Positions 16,799-25,398 of a DNA stretch of 64,000 bases are shown piece by piece. The notes under the pieces were generated by a model. The model made no database searches, was not told the origin of the DNA, and was given only the letters and a program-made list of their open reading frames with translations. The stretch is from Psychrobacillus sp042945595 (GTDB lineage: Bacteria > Bacillota > Bacilli > Bacillales_A > Planococcaceae). Position numbers and translations under genes: made by a program. The DNA lies in NCBI RefSeq assembly GCF_042945595.1, contig NZ_CP168493.1, positions 124,001 to 188,000 on the forward strand, given 5' to 3'. Each line of letters starts with the position of its first letter. The first letter of the stretch is position 1.

Positions 16799-17914
16799 AT
16801 GAAATCAGAAAATTTTGAATTAGCGAAAAAATTACGACATGAATTGCATCAACATCCTGAACTTTCTAACGAGGAAGTATGGACAAAACAACATTTGATG
16901 GATTTTTTGAAAACGCATACAAGCCTTGAAATTGTAGATCAAGGAAATTGGTTCTATGCGATTTATCGAGCAGGTTCAGATAAGCCGAATGTTGCATTTC
17001 GTGCAGATTTCGATGCACTTCCAATGGATGAAGTTATCGATCTTCCGTGGGCTTCGCAGTTTCCTGGAAAAGCACACAAATGTGGTCATGATGGTCACTC
17101 AGCAACACTAGCAGGATTTGCACTTGAAATTAATGAAAAGGGTGCAGACAAAAACATTTTTTTCCTTTTCCAACCTGCTGAAGAAACAGGGGATGGTGCA
17201 ATTCAATGCGTTGATTTTATTAAGGAACACAATATTGATGAGATTTTTGCTTACCATAATATGAGTGGTTTTCCTTATAATTCTGTAGGAATTATCGATG
17301 GTACAAGTTTTTGTGCATCTAAAGGGATGACTATACATTTGGAAGGTTCCCCTGCGCATGCAAGTCAACCAGAAACGGGTGTTAATCCATCTTTAGCAAT
17401 TGCTAATATTATCAAAGCGATTTCTGAGTTCACATCTCCAGAAATAAATAAAGGTCTTATTCTGTGCACAGTTGTACAAATTGATGTTGGTGAAAGAGCT
17501 TTTGGTATTGCTGCATCGAAAGGTGATCTTTGTATGACTATTCGTGCGCTTTACGAAGAAGAGTTGGATAAACTTCAAGAAAACCTTGAAAACTTTGCTA
17601 AAGCACAAGGAGAAGAACACGGTTTAATAGTGAGTTTTCAATATAACGACGAATTCCCGGAAACTGTAAATCATAAAGAAAGCGCTGACAAGATTCGTTT
17701 AGTTGCAAAATCAAAAGGTTTTGAACTAGTTGAATTGAAAGAGGCTTTTCGTGGTTCTGAAGACTTTGGTCATTTTACAAAGTTAACGAAGGGTGCGTAT
17801 TGCTTTATTGGAAACGGAGAAGATTACCCACATGTTCATACAAATGAATATGATTTCCCTGACGAACTCATTAAATCAGGAGTTAAACTTTTCACAGGAT
17901 TAGCTGAATTATAA
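16799..17914 (+). CDS. M20-family amidohydrolase (first of three)
   Basis: Metal-dependent amidohydrolase/peptidase of 371 residues, M20D group (hippurate hydrolase, N-acyl-amino-acid and aminobenzoyl-glutamate hydrolases). Metal ligands are seen in HKCGHDGHSATLAG and in the catalytic PAEETGDGA. Exact substrate is unknown; a short acylated or dipeptide amide is expected. RBS AAGGGGATGG precedes the ATG. It is followed after 38 bp by a YfcC transporter and then by a second M20 gene, so import and cleavage of one substrate class are likely coupled. Confidence 0.88.
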   Translation: MKSENFELAKKLRHELHQHPELSNEEVWTKQHLMDFLKTHTSLEIVDQGNWFYAIYRAGSDKPNVAFRADFDALPMDEVIDLPWASQFPGKAHKCGHDGHSATLAGFALEINEKGADKNIFFLFQPAEETGDGAIQCVDFIKEHNIDEIFAYHNMSGFPYNSVGIIDGTSFCASKGMTIHLEGSPAHASQPETGVNPSLAIANIIKAISEFTSPEINKGLILCTVVQIDVGERAFGIAASKGDLCMTIRALYEEELDKLQENLENFAKAQGEEHGLIVSFQYNDEFPETVNHKESADKIRLVAKSKGFELVELKEAFRGSEDFGHFTKLTKGAYCFIGNGEDYPHVHTNEYDFPDELIKSGVKLFTGLAEL

Positions 17915-17952
17915 TTTTGCACAATTGTTAGTGAAGAATTGGAGGATTTACC

Positions 17953-19365
17953 ATGACATCAAAGAAAAAACAAAAAGGTTTTAATTTCCCCCATGTTTAT
18001 ATAATGTTTATCCTAGTTATGTTACTAGTAGTGGTATTATCATGGATTGTACCAAGTGGACAGTATGAGCGAGTACAAAATCCAGATACGGGGATAACAG
18101 AACTGAACACAGAGAATTTTGCTTACGTGGATCAGGCAAACCCAATAGGATTTATGGACTTCTTTACAGCCTTACATAATGGGGTTGTTCAATCTGCAGA
18201 TATCATCGTGATGCTTCTTTTTGCAAGCGGAGCACTTTATATTCTTGAAAAATCAGGAGCAATTGCAGCAGGTATTCATACGTTATTGCGGGTTGCTGAA
18301 GGAAAAGAAAAGCTTGTCATTATAGCATTAATCACGTTATTTTCCATTCTGGGAACAATTGGTTTTGGTGAAGGAGGAATCCCTTTTATCCCACTAGCAA
18401 TGGCAGTAGTAATGGGTATGGGATATGACAGAATCACTGGTTTCGCAACTTCGACGATTGGTTTAGCAATTGGATTTTCAGCAGGTGCGGTGAACTTCTA
18501 TACTACTGGTGTTAGTCAAACAATTGTAGGATTGCCAATTTATTCAGGAGTTGGTTTTCGTCTCATCTCTCTAGTTATCTTTCTAGTAATCTCTGTTTTG
18601 TATATTCTACGTTATGCTAAGAAAACAAAAGCAGACCCAAGTAAGAGTCTTGTAGCTACAGAATATATTGAACAACTAAAAGATGCGAATAAAGCTGAGT
18701 ATGAAGAAGAAGAGTTTACGCTTTCAAGAAAAATTGCATTATTAGGACTAGTTGCAGTTTTAGTAGGCGGTGCATTTGGTGCAATTAAACTCGGTTGGGG
18801 AATGCCTGAATTATCCGCAGTTTATGTAATCTATGCAGTATTCTTAGTAATTGTTTTAAAAATTAAACCAAGTGATGCAGCTGTAATGTTTGGGACAGGT
18901 GCAGCCGTACTTTTACCAACAGGATTAGCGATTGGTTTTGCTCGGTCAGTCATGATTTTGATGAATCAAGCTCAAATTATCGATACAGCTGTCCATTCAT
19001 TATCTGGACTTTTGAACAATACAAGCACAATTATCACTTTACTGGTACTCTTCTTAGTTGTCATATTCTTCAATTTCTTTGTAGTTTCAGGCAGTGGAAA
19101 AGCAGTGATCTTAATGCCAATTATGGGGCCTTTAGGCAAAATATTAGGAATTAATCAACAAGTAATGGTTGTATTGTATCAATTTGGTGATGGATTCACT
19201 AATTATTTATGGCCTACTTCTGGTGGGTTAATGGCTGCACTTGGAATGTCTAATGTGGATTATGCTACTTGGGTAAAATTCTCAATGAAATTATTTATGT
19301 TACTACATTTCGCAGCATTTATCTTAATTATAGTTGCTCATTATATTGGATTAGGACCGTTCTAA
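17953..19365 (+). CDS. YfcC/DcuC-family membrane transporter
   Basis: Integral membrane protein of 470 residues with about 12 hydrophobic helices, belonging to the YfcC branch of the DcuC/ArsB-like superfamily (C4-dicarboxylate anaerobic carrier-like). Recognisable blocks are PHVYIMFILVMLLVVVLSWIVPSGQYER at the start and GFGEGGIPFIPLAMAVVMGMGYDR. YfcC relatives move amino acids, peptides or carboxylates; its position between two M20 amidohydrolases suggests uptake of their substrates or release of products. RBS TGGAGG lies 8 nt before the ATG. Confidence 0.88.
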   Translation: MTSKKKQKGFNFPHVYIMFILVMLLVVVLSWIVPSGQYERVQNPDTGITELNTENFAYVDQANPIGFMDFFTALHNGVVQSADIIVMLLFASGALYILEKSGAIAAGIHTLLRVAEGKEKLVIIALITLFSILGTIGFGEGGIPFIPLAMAVVMGMGYDRITGFATSTIGLAIGFSAGAVNFYTTGVSQTIVGLPIYSGVGFRLISLVIFLVISVLYILRYAKKTKADPSKSLVATEYIEQLKDANKAEYEEEEFTLSRKIALLGLVAVLVGGAFGAIKLGWGMPELSAVYVIYAVFLVIVLKIKPSDAAVMFGTGAAVLLPTGLAIGFARSVMILMNQAQIIDTAVHSLSGLLNNTSTIITLLVLFLVVIFFNFFVVSGSGKAVILMPIMGPLGKILGINQQVMVVLYQFGDGFTNYLWPTSGGLMAALGMSNVDYATWVKFSMKLFMLLHFAAFILIIVAHYIGLGPF

Positions 19366-19480
19366 TAGGTTGTTATTTTTATAAGATGAAAAAGATTTAC
19401 GTGGTTCCTATTAGAACGCTCGTTGGTCTACCCTTGTTAACTACCGAACACATCCAAAAAATTTTAAAGGAGATGTCTAA

Positions 19481-20704
19481 ATGACTAGAATTCTAGAAGC
19501 GTCAAAAAAATATGAAGAACAGCTTATTAAAGATCGTCGATATTTACACCAATATCCAGAGATTGGTTTTGAACTTCCAAACACGCAAAAATATATTCAA
19601 CAACGCCTGGATGAAATAGGAATTGAACATAGAACTTGTGGGGTTATACCAACGGAAGTTAAAGAAAAGTATGCAAAAGCTGGATTTGCTCAACAGGAAA
19701 ATTGTACAGGTGTTGTAGCAACCATTGGTCAGGGAGAGCCTTGTATCCTTCTTCGTGCGGATATGGATGCATTACCAATTCAAGAAGAAGTTGAATCGGA
19801 ATTCAAATCGAAAAACCCTGGTTTAATGCATGCTTGTGGTCATGACTCCCATACTGCTATGCTTTTAGGTGCAGCTCAAATATTGAAGGATCATGAGGCG
19901 GAATTAAAAGGAACTGTTAAATTAATGTTTCAACCTGGAGAAGAGTGGGGATACGGTTCAAAGTTAATGATGGAAGATGGTTTACTTGAAAACCCTAAAG
20001 TGGACGCTGCGTTTGGTATTCATATTATGCCAGACCAACAAGCTGGAACTTTATCTGTCCATAAAGGTACATTAACACAAGCAATGGATACGTATATTGT
20101 TGATATTCAAGGAAATGGTGGCCATAGCTCACAACCTCATAAAACAATTGATGCCAACATGATTATGAACCAACTTTACACAAGTTTAAATTTATTATTA
20201 ACACGTGAAGCTCCTCCAAGTGCGAATGTCACATTTTCTGTAGGTGCGATGAGCGGTGGTACTGTTACGAATGTCATTCCAGACAAAGCGATACTACAAG
20301 GAAATATGCGCAGTTTTGATCAAGAGACTAGAGACCATTTATGTAAACGGATCCCTGAGATGATTGACCATGTTGTTAAAGCATGGCGTGGAGAATATAT
20401 TACAAATGAATTCCATACACCAACGACATATAATAATCCCGAATTCATTGATGAAATTATGCCTTTCCTAGAAGAAGTAATCGGAATAGAAAATGTTGTA
20501 GATGATGGAGTATTGGGTGGTTCAGAAGATTTTTCTTATATCTCACAAGAAGTACCATCTGCCTTTGTTGTATTAGGCACAGGAAAAGTAGGAGAGCCGC
20601 CAGTTCACAATCCTCGGATGCAACAAAATGAAGAAATCTTTAAGTATGGTGCTGCATTACATGCAAACGTGGCAATTGAATGGTTAAAACAACAACAAAA
20701 ATAA
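19481..20704 (+). CDS. M20-family amidohydrolase (second of three)
   Basis: A 407-residue M20D amidohydrolase. Motifs are LRADMDALPIQEE, HACGHDSHTAMLLGAAQIL, QPGEEWGYGSK (catalytic Glu) and the lid-domain GHSSQPH. The full-length two-domain architecture is intact. RBS AAAGGAGATG precedes the ATG. The 115-bp gap after the transporter has no terminator, so this is likely the third gene of the operon starting at 16799. Its low similarity to the other two M20 proteins here suggests a different substrate. It is followed at once by a long RNA hairpin. Confidence 0.88.
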   Translation: MTRILEASKKYEEQLIKDRRYLHQYPEIGFELPNTQKYIQQRLDEIGIEHRTCGVIPTEVKEKYAKAGFAQQENCTGVVATIGQGEPCILLRADMDALPIQEEVESEFKSKNPGLMHACGHDSHTAMLLGAAQILKDHEAELKGTVKLMFQPGEEWGYGSKLMMEDGLLENPKVDAAFGIHIMPDQQAGTLSVHKGTLTQAMDTYIVDIQGNGGHSSQPHKTIDANMIMNQLYTSLNLLLTREAPPSANVTFSVGAMSGGTVTNVIPDKAILQGNMRSFDQETRDHLCKRIPEMIDHVVKAWRGEYITNEFHTPTTYNNPEFIDEIMPFLEEVIGIENVVDDGVLGGSEDFSYISQEVPSAFVVLGTGKVGEPPVHNPRMQQNEEIFKYGAALHANVAIEWLKQQQK

Positions 20705-20708
20705 TATA

Positions 20709-20795
20709 AAGAATACTTGAGTTGGGAAAGGTCCCCAATCACTACCTTATGTATAAGGTGCCGGTGATTAGGGGTGCCGTCCCGTAACTATTCTT
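20709..20795 (+). ncRNA. 87-nt extended RNA hairpin of unknown class
   Basis: Starting 4 nt after the amidohydrolase stop, paired segments nest around one axis: AAGAAT/ATTCTT, AGTT/AACT, GGGA/TCCC, GG/CC, CCCCAATCAC/GTGATTAGGGG (one bulged A) and ACCTT/AAGGT, with short internal loops. The pairing is far longer than a terminator needs, and a separate terminator follows 10 nt later. It may be a 3'-UTR element, a small RNA, or a hairpin mobile repeat. No known riboswitch consensus was recognised. Confidence 0.5.
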
Positions 20796-20805
20796 TCTAT
20801 TCACG

Positions 20806-20833
20806 AACCTCCTTTTTATAGGGAGGTTTTTTT
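20806..20833 (+). terminator. Terminator after the M20/YfcC operon
   Basis: AACCTCC pairs with GGAGGTT across a 9-nt loop and is followed by T5. It lies just downstream of the long hairpin. Confidence 0.85.
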
Positions 20834-20945
20834 GTTTTCATTAAAATGTTACTGTTATTAAGTTCATTTAAATGTGGCTCCTTATTTTACAAAATGGTGT
20901 AAGTATAGCATGAAAGTGGTACGATACAAAAAGAGGTGAATCTAT

Positions 20946-21140
20946 ATGAATGGACAAAATAGAAAAGATGTTAAACCAGGACTAGAAGTATATATCATAT
21001 TGAAAAAAGACCAGCGAACAGGTAACAAAACTAGAGGCACTGTGAAGGACTTATTAACGAATTCGTCCTTTCATCCACATGGCATTAAAGTTCGATTAAC
21101 GGATGGACAAGTAGGTAGGGTTTGTGAAATTATAGGATAA
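20946..21140 (+). CDS. ywbE: YwbE-family protein (DUF2196)
   Basis: A 64-residue basic protein matching the small YwbE family, of unknown function. The conserved core is VKPGLEVYIILKKDQRTGNKTRGTVKDLLTNSSFHPHGIKVRL, an SH3/KOW-like beta-barrel pattern that suggests nucleic-acid or ribosome binding. RBS AGAGGTG precedes the ATG. It is 25 bp upstream of the third amidohydrolase gene; the two may share a promoter although no functional link is evident. Confidence 0.88.
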   Translation: MNGQNRKDVKPGLEVYIILKKDQRTGNKTRGTVKDLLTNSSFHPHGIKVRLTDGQVGRVCEIIG

Positions 21141-21165
21141 TTAGAGAAAAAGGAGTGTAAGTGAA

Positions 21166-22269
21166 ATGCAAGTAGAATCGCAAATATTACAATGGTTTAC
21201 TCACTTTCATGCACATCCAGAAGTAAGCTGGAAAGAATACGAAACAACAAACAAACTCGCTGAAATATTGGACGAGCTTCAAGTACCGTATCGTCGATTT
21301 GACGATGTAACAGGTCTACTAGCAGAGATCGGAGAAGGCGAAGAAGTCATTGCTGTCCGTGCAGATATAGATGCACTTTGGCAAGAAGTGGATGGCGTAT
21401 TTCGTGCCAATCATTCATGTGGACATGATGCCAATATTTCCATGGTGTTAGGAGCTTTATTATTAATTAAAAATGAAAAACTGAACAAACGAATCCGTTT
21501 TATATTCCAACCAGCAGAAGAAAAAGGAAATGGCGCAAATGCAATGATCGATCGAGGAGCACTTGAAGGTGTAACCCATCTATTCGGTGTACATTTACGA
21601 CCAATTGAAGAGCTTCCTTTCGGAAAAATGTCTCCAGCGATTCATCACGGAGCGGCGATGTTTTTGGAAGGTCAAATAAAAGGAATTGATGCGCATGGGG
21701 CACGTCCACATCAAGGAAAAAATGCAATTGATGTAACAGTAGCAATTCATCAGGCGTTGAAAAATTTGTATTTCTCGCCATTCGAAGCCTATTCCGCAAA
21801 ATTGACGAAGATACAGGCTGGTGGAGAAAATGCGAATATCATTCCAGGTACTGCATCCTTCTCAATTGATGCACGTGCAGCCAAAAATGACATTTTGTTT
21901 CAAATGAAAGATCAAATAGAGAAGAATTTACATGCATTAACTCAACAATTTGATATTAAGATAGATTGGGAATGGCAAGATATAACACCTGGTGCAGAGG
22001 TTTCAACAGAGGCATCTGCAATTGCAAGAGAAGCCATTATGGAAGTTGTTGGTATTGAAAATCTCGCTGAAGAAGTGATTACATCTGGTAGTGATGATTT
22101 CCATTTCTATACGATTAGACATCCAGAAGTCAAAGCAGCAATGATAGGAATTGGTTCGGATCTTGCACCTGGTTTACATCATCCGAACATGACATTTAAT
22201 CACAATTCACTATTAATTGGTGCCAAAGTGATAGCGCAAACGCTTTCAAATATTTCTAAAAAGGATTGA
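21166..22269 (+). CDS. M20-family amidohydrolase (third of three)
   Basis: A 367-residue M20D amidohydrolase. VRADIDALWQEVDG, HSCGHDANISMVLGALLLI and QPAEEKGNGANAM carry the metal ligands and catalytic Glu. The HxxH of the usual dinuclear site reads GHDANIS, so the third position His (as in GHDxHxA) is replaced by Asn here; the same block is GHDGHSA and GHDSHTA in the other two copies of this window. This may alter metal binding or specificity. It is followed by the NhaC-type transporter after 91 bp, in the same orientation. Confidence 0.85.
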   Translation: MQVESQILQWFTHFHAHPEVSWKEYETTNKLAEILDELQVPYRRFDDVTGLLAEIGEGEEVIAVRADIDALWQEVDGVFRANHSCGHDANISMVLGALLLIKNEKLNKRIRFIFQPAEEKGNGANAMIDRGALEGVTHLFGVHLRPIEELPFGKMSPAIHHGAAMFLEGQIKGIDAHGARPHQGKNAIDVTVAIHQALKNLYFSPFEAYSAKLTKIQAGGENANIIPGTASFSIDARAAKNDILFQMKDQIEKNLHALTQQFDIKIDWEWQDITPGAEVSTEASAIAREAIMEVVGIENLAEEVITSGSDDFHFYTIRHPEVKAAMIGIGSDLAPGLHHPNMTFNHNSLLIGAKVIAQTLSNISKKD

Positions 22270-22303
22270 CGAGCAATCATTTTGGCTATATTATAACTCT
22301 ATT

Positions 22304-22322
22304 AGCGACTATTAAACGTCAA
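22304..22322. promoter_or_regulatory. Shared 19-bp motif, copy 1 (before nhaC-type gene)
   Basis: AGCGACTATTAAACGTCAA lies 38 bp before the NhaC-type start. The same sequence with two substitutions occurs at 25336-25354, between the divergent wHTH regulator and the dipeptide epimerase. Two matches of 17/19 in neighbouring promoters suggest a common operator, probably of that regulator. Confidence 0.55.
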
Positions 22323-22360
22323 TTTGTAATTGCCGAAATAGTTACAAAGGGGGAAATGGT

Positions 22361-23800
22361 ATGGATGAAAAAAAGAAAATGACAGCCAAGAAGGAAATGT
22401 CATTAGTGTGGGCAATTATTCCTTTATTTGTCATGATAGCTTGCATGATTGTTACTGTAGTAATTTTGAAACAAGGTCCACATATTCCGTTAATAATTGG
22501 CACATCCGTTGCAGCATTAGTTGCTTGGAAGCATGGATTTAAGTGGAATGATATTGAAGAAATGATGTATAAGGGGATTAAATTAGCATTACCGGCAGTT
22601 GTAATTATTATATTAGTAGGTCTAACAATAGGAGCTTGGATTGGCGGCGGAGTAGTTGCTACGATGATATATTACGGACTTAAAATAATTACTCCAGCAC
22701 TTTTCTTAGTAACAATTTGTATTATTTGTGGAGTTGTTTCGTTAGCTATTGGTAGTTCATGGTCTACAATGGGGACAATCGGTGTAGCAGGAATGGGCAT
22801 CGGATTAAGCATGGGTATACCAGCACCGATTATTGCGGGAGCAGTTATTTCGGGTGCATATTTTGGAGACAAGATGTCGCCTTTATCAGATACAACGAAT
22901 TTAGCTGCAGGATTAACGGATACAGATTTATTTGTACATATTCGTCATATGTTTTACACTACTATCCCAGGTCTTGTAATTGCTCTTACGGTATATGGAA
23001 TCTTAGGATTACAATATAGAAATAGTAATATCGATCAAGAGAGTATTCAACAAACAATCTTCATGTTAGAAAAAAGTTTTGTCATCTCACCATGGTTATT
23101 ACTAGTACCAGTTGCTGTGATCGTACTTGTGGCTACGAAAGTTCCTGCGATACCAGCACTTGTAGTAGGGATTATTCTTGGATCTTTATCGCAAGTATTT
23201 GTTCAAGGAGGGAGCTTGTCAGAAGCTATCGGAGCACTTCAAAGTGGTTTTGTTATTAATACTGGTAACGCGATGGTTGACGATTTATTTAATCGCGGTG
23301 GATTAGATTCGATGATGTATACCGTATCAATGACACTTGTTGCGATGACATTTGGTGGTATTTTAGAATATTCGGGTATGCTTCAATCCATTATGAATCA
23401 AATATTAAAAGCTGCAAAAACAGCGGGTACACTAATCGTATCTACGCTTATCGCTTGTTTTGCGACAAATGCATCTTGTTCAGAACAATACATTTCAATT
23501 GTAGTTCCTGCGCGCATGTTCGCAACAGCCTATACAAAAATGGGTCTTAAATCTAAAAATCTTTCAAGAGCGTTAGAAGATGGTGGAACTCTTACTTCTG
23601 TCTTTGTTCCATGGAACACATGTGGGGTATTTATACTTGGAACGCTTGGTGTAGGTACATTCGAATATGCACCATATGCAGTATTAAACTTCGTTGTACC
23701 AATTATTTCTGTTATTTATGCATTAACTGGCTTCACGATCCAAAAACTATCGGCAGTAGAAATCGCAGAAATACAAAAAAGAGAAGTAATAGAAGCTTAA
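22361..23800 (+). CDS. NhaC-family Na+/H+ antiporter-like transporter
   Basis: Membrane protein of 479 residues with about 12 helices. Typical NhaC blocks are GAVISGAYFGDKMSPLSDTTNLAAGL and CFATNASCSEQYISIVVPARMF near the C-terminal third. Family members exchange Na+ for H+, and some exchange malate/lactate or amino-acid-related anions. Its placement after an M20 amidohydrolase and its shared upstream motif with a dipeptide epimerase suggest transport of a peptide- or amino-acid-derived solute rather than simple ion homeostasis; that is inference. RBS GGGGGAAATGG precedes the ATG. Confidence 0.88.
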   Translation: MDEKKKMTAKKEMSLVWAIIPLFVMIACMIVTVVILKQGPHIPLIIGTSVAALVAWKHGFKWNDIEEMMYKGIKLALPAVVIIILVGLTIGAWIGGGVVATMIYYGLKIITPALFLVTICIICGVVSLAIGSSWSTMGTIGVAGMGIGLSMGIPAPIIAGAVISGAYFGDKMSPLSDTTNLAAGLTDTDLFVHIRHMFYTTIPGLVIALTVYGILGLQYRNSNIDQESIQQTIFMLEKSFVISPWLLLVPVAVIVLVATKVPAIPALVVGIILGSLSQVFVQGGSLSEAIGALQSGFVINTGNAMVDDLFNRGGLDSMMYTVSMTLVAMTFGGILEYSGMLQSIMNQILKAAKTAGTLIVSTLIACFATNASCSEQYISIVVPARMFATAYTKMGLKSKNLSRALEDGGTLTSVFVPWNTCGVFILGTLGVGTFEYAPYAVLNFVVPIISVIYALTGFTIQKLSAVEIAEIQKREVIEA

Positions 23801-23809
23801 TCAAAAAGT

Positions 23810-23857
23810 AGCTGTCCCAAAAGTCATCAGTAAAATGACTTGGAGGACAGCTTTTTT
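23810..23857 (+). terminator. Terminator of the nhaC-type gene
   Basis: AGCTGTCC pairs with GGACAGCT, with an inner AAGTCAT/ATGACTT stem, followed by T6. Confidence 0.9.
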
Positions 23858-23903
23858 AAAATTAAAAGACAAAATACGGTAAATATTTTACATTAAATAG
23901 CAC

Positions 23904-24023
23904 ATCGAGACTAATTAAGTAAAAATCGCTACCAATTTCTCGCATGTCGAGACCAAATCTACTGAAGTAGCAACCAGATTAGAAAAATAATCGAGACCAA
24001 TTTAAAGTTGGAACCATTTATGT
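23904..24023. repeat. Degenerate tandem repeat, 21-bp period (tract 1)
   Basis: Units starting TCGAGACCAATTT (variants) begin at 23904, 23925, 23946, 23967, 23990 and about 24011, that is 21 bp apart with one 23-bp step. The first 13 bases of each unit are conserved, the remaining 8 vary. The tract lies between the convergent nhaC-type and regulator genes. It resembles the 21-bp tract at 61542 in period and in the [C/G]AG-ACC core. There is no coding frame. Confidence 0.65.
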
Positions 24024-24064
24024 GAAGGTCAAATGCCGGATAGTATTAGCGATGAGTCTTTTAT

Positions 24065-25309
24065 TTACAAGTAAGTCGGGAAATTTAGTTCGTAAATTGC
24101 GCGGGGCCGCCCTTGTTGGTAGGTCATTTCTTCACCGACAATGCGAGCATACCCATGATCTACTAGTTTTTTCAAGATTCGTTCCGTTGTACGTCTACTT
24201 ACTTGTAAATAGATTTCTAAATCAGAGGCTGTAAATTCAGTCGATTTATGAGAACGGCTGAACTGCATCACCTTCGATAAATTTGCAGGACTTAGAGTTG
24301 TATCTTTCGCTAACAGTGCGAGCTTTGGTTCATTTGTCTTTAGATTTACTTGCTTTTGAGCGTTTGGATAAGGCCCTAACAATTCCTTTTGGTCGGTTAT
24401 TAAGTAAGCGGTATTCTCTGTAGCGTAGGGTAGTGCATCACGAGCATTTTGTGTTGCCTCTATAACTGTTTTACCAAATCCAAATGCAATATATAGTGGT
24501 GAAGTAGCGAGTTCAAACCATGTTTCTAATGTATTGCTTTTCAATGCTTCCTGTATGTCGCCTTGTGTAGAATATAGCACATATAAATTCTCTTCTGCTG
24601 AAACGGCAGTTGCTTGTATAGATCCTGAAATTTTCTTTAATAGATCTTCCGACATAGATGCATTATTGTTTAATTGTATATAACCAACAGCAATTTTAGC
24701 GGATTGACTTTTGGCAAGAAGGGCCATGGATTTCGTCTCTTCAATTCCCTTTAATATAGAGCTTTTAGGGTCAATCATTCGAATGACAGAAATACTTTTT
24801 TCTTTTAATTCTTGATAAACGGCATGAATACTAGTGATTGCTAGAGAGGACTCACCATTATTTTGTAGTTTGGAATGGAAAGAAACGACTTCCTGCAAAT
24901 TAAAACCAGAATCAATTTGCATCATATATGGATGTTGTTCAATTTGCGCAATATCCTCCAAAACACTATGAACACTTCTTGGTTCGATTAAGTCGATAGA
25001 AATCTGTTGGATAGGTATAGACTCCGAAAAGCAAATAGATAAAAGTGTAGTACTAATAGCAGTTTCATCTTGACGTAAATAATGAGACGGAACAGGTAAT
25101 TTCTCTCTAGCTTCCTTAGCATAAATATAAGGAAGTGAGCCAGAAAAAAATACGGCATCACATGGTTTAATTTTGGACACTATATCTATTGCTTCGATGG
25201 GTGTATTATATATATAATAGTCCAAACGGATAGAAACTAGTTCATGTTCAAATTGCTTTAATTGCTCGATAAAATTACTGGACCCTAAGACAGCTATGCG
25301 TGTAATCAT
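24065..25309 (-). CDS. Winged-helix transcription regulator of the epimerase region
   Basis: A 414-residue protein. The C-terminal 65 residues form a winged helix-turn-helix (STEFTASDLEIYLQVSRRTTERILKKLVDHGYARIVG), followed by a basic wing GRPRAIYEL. The long N-terminal part looks like a periplasmic-binding or PrpR-like sensor fold (IAVLGSSNFIEQL...KPCDAVFFSGSLPYIYAKE) and a central domain resembling regulatory GGDEF-like or PAS-type folds that I cannot name. I choose the ATG at 25309, with AGAGGTG 5 nt upstream. It diverges from the epimerase gene; the 19-bp motif at 25336 lies in the shared promoter. Likely controls epimerase and the NhaC-type gene. Confidence 0.75.
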   Translation of the reverse strand: MITRIAVLGSSNFIEQLKQFEHELVSIRLDYYIYNTPIEAIDIVSKIKPCDAVFFSGSLPYIYAKEAREKLPVPSHYLRQDETAISTTLLSICFSESIPIQQISIDLIEPRSVHSVLEDIAQIEQHPYMMQIDSGFNLQEVVSFHSKLQNNGESSLAITSIHAVYQELKEKSISVIRMIDPKSSILKGIEETKSMALLAKSQSAKIAVGYIQLNNNASMSEDLLKKISGSIQATAVSAEENLYVLYSTQGDIQEALKSNTLETWFELATSPLYIAFGFGKTVIEATQNARDALPYATENTAYLITDQKELLGPYPNAQKQVNLKTNEPKLALLAKDTTLSPANLSKVMQFSRSHKSTEFTASDLEIYLQVSRRTTERILKKLVDHGYARIVGEEMTYQQGRPRAIYELNFPTYL

Positions 25310-25335
25310 TCGTGCACCTCTTTTTTTGATTTTTA

Positions 25336-25354
25336 AGCGACTATTTAACGACAA
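25336..25354. promoter_or_regulatory. Shared 19-bp motif, copy 2 (regulator/epimerase promoter)
   Basis: AGCGACTATTTAACGACAA matches the motif at 22304 in 17 of 19 positions. It is centred between the divergent regulator and epimerase genes, 27 bp from the former and 45 bp from the latter. CGAC occurs twice within it. Confidence 0.55.
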
Positions 25355-25398
25355 CTATAACTGGAAATTAAAGACTTGTAAAGAAAGTAGGAAGTAAA

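Noticed and set aside
23904..24023. CRISPR array
   Set aside because: Repeat units are only about 13 bp, degenerate, with 8-bp variable parts, and there are no cas genes.
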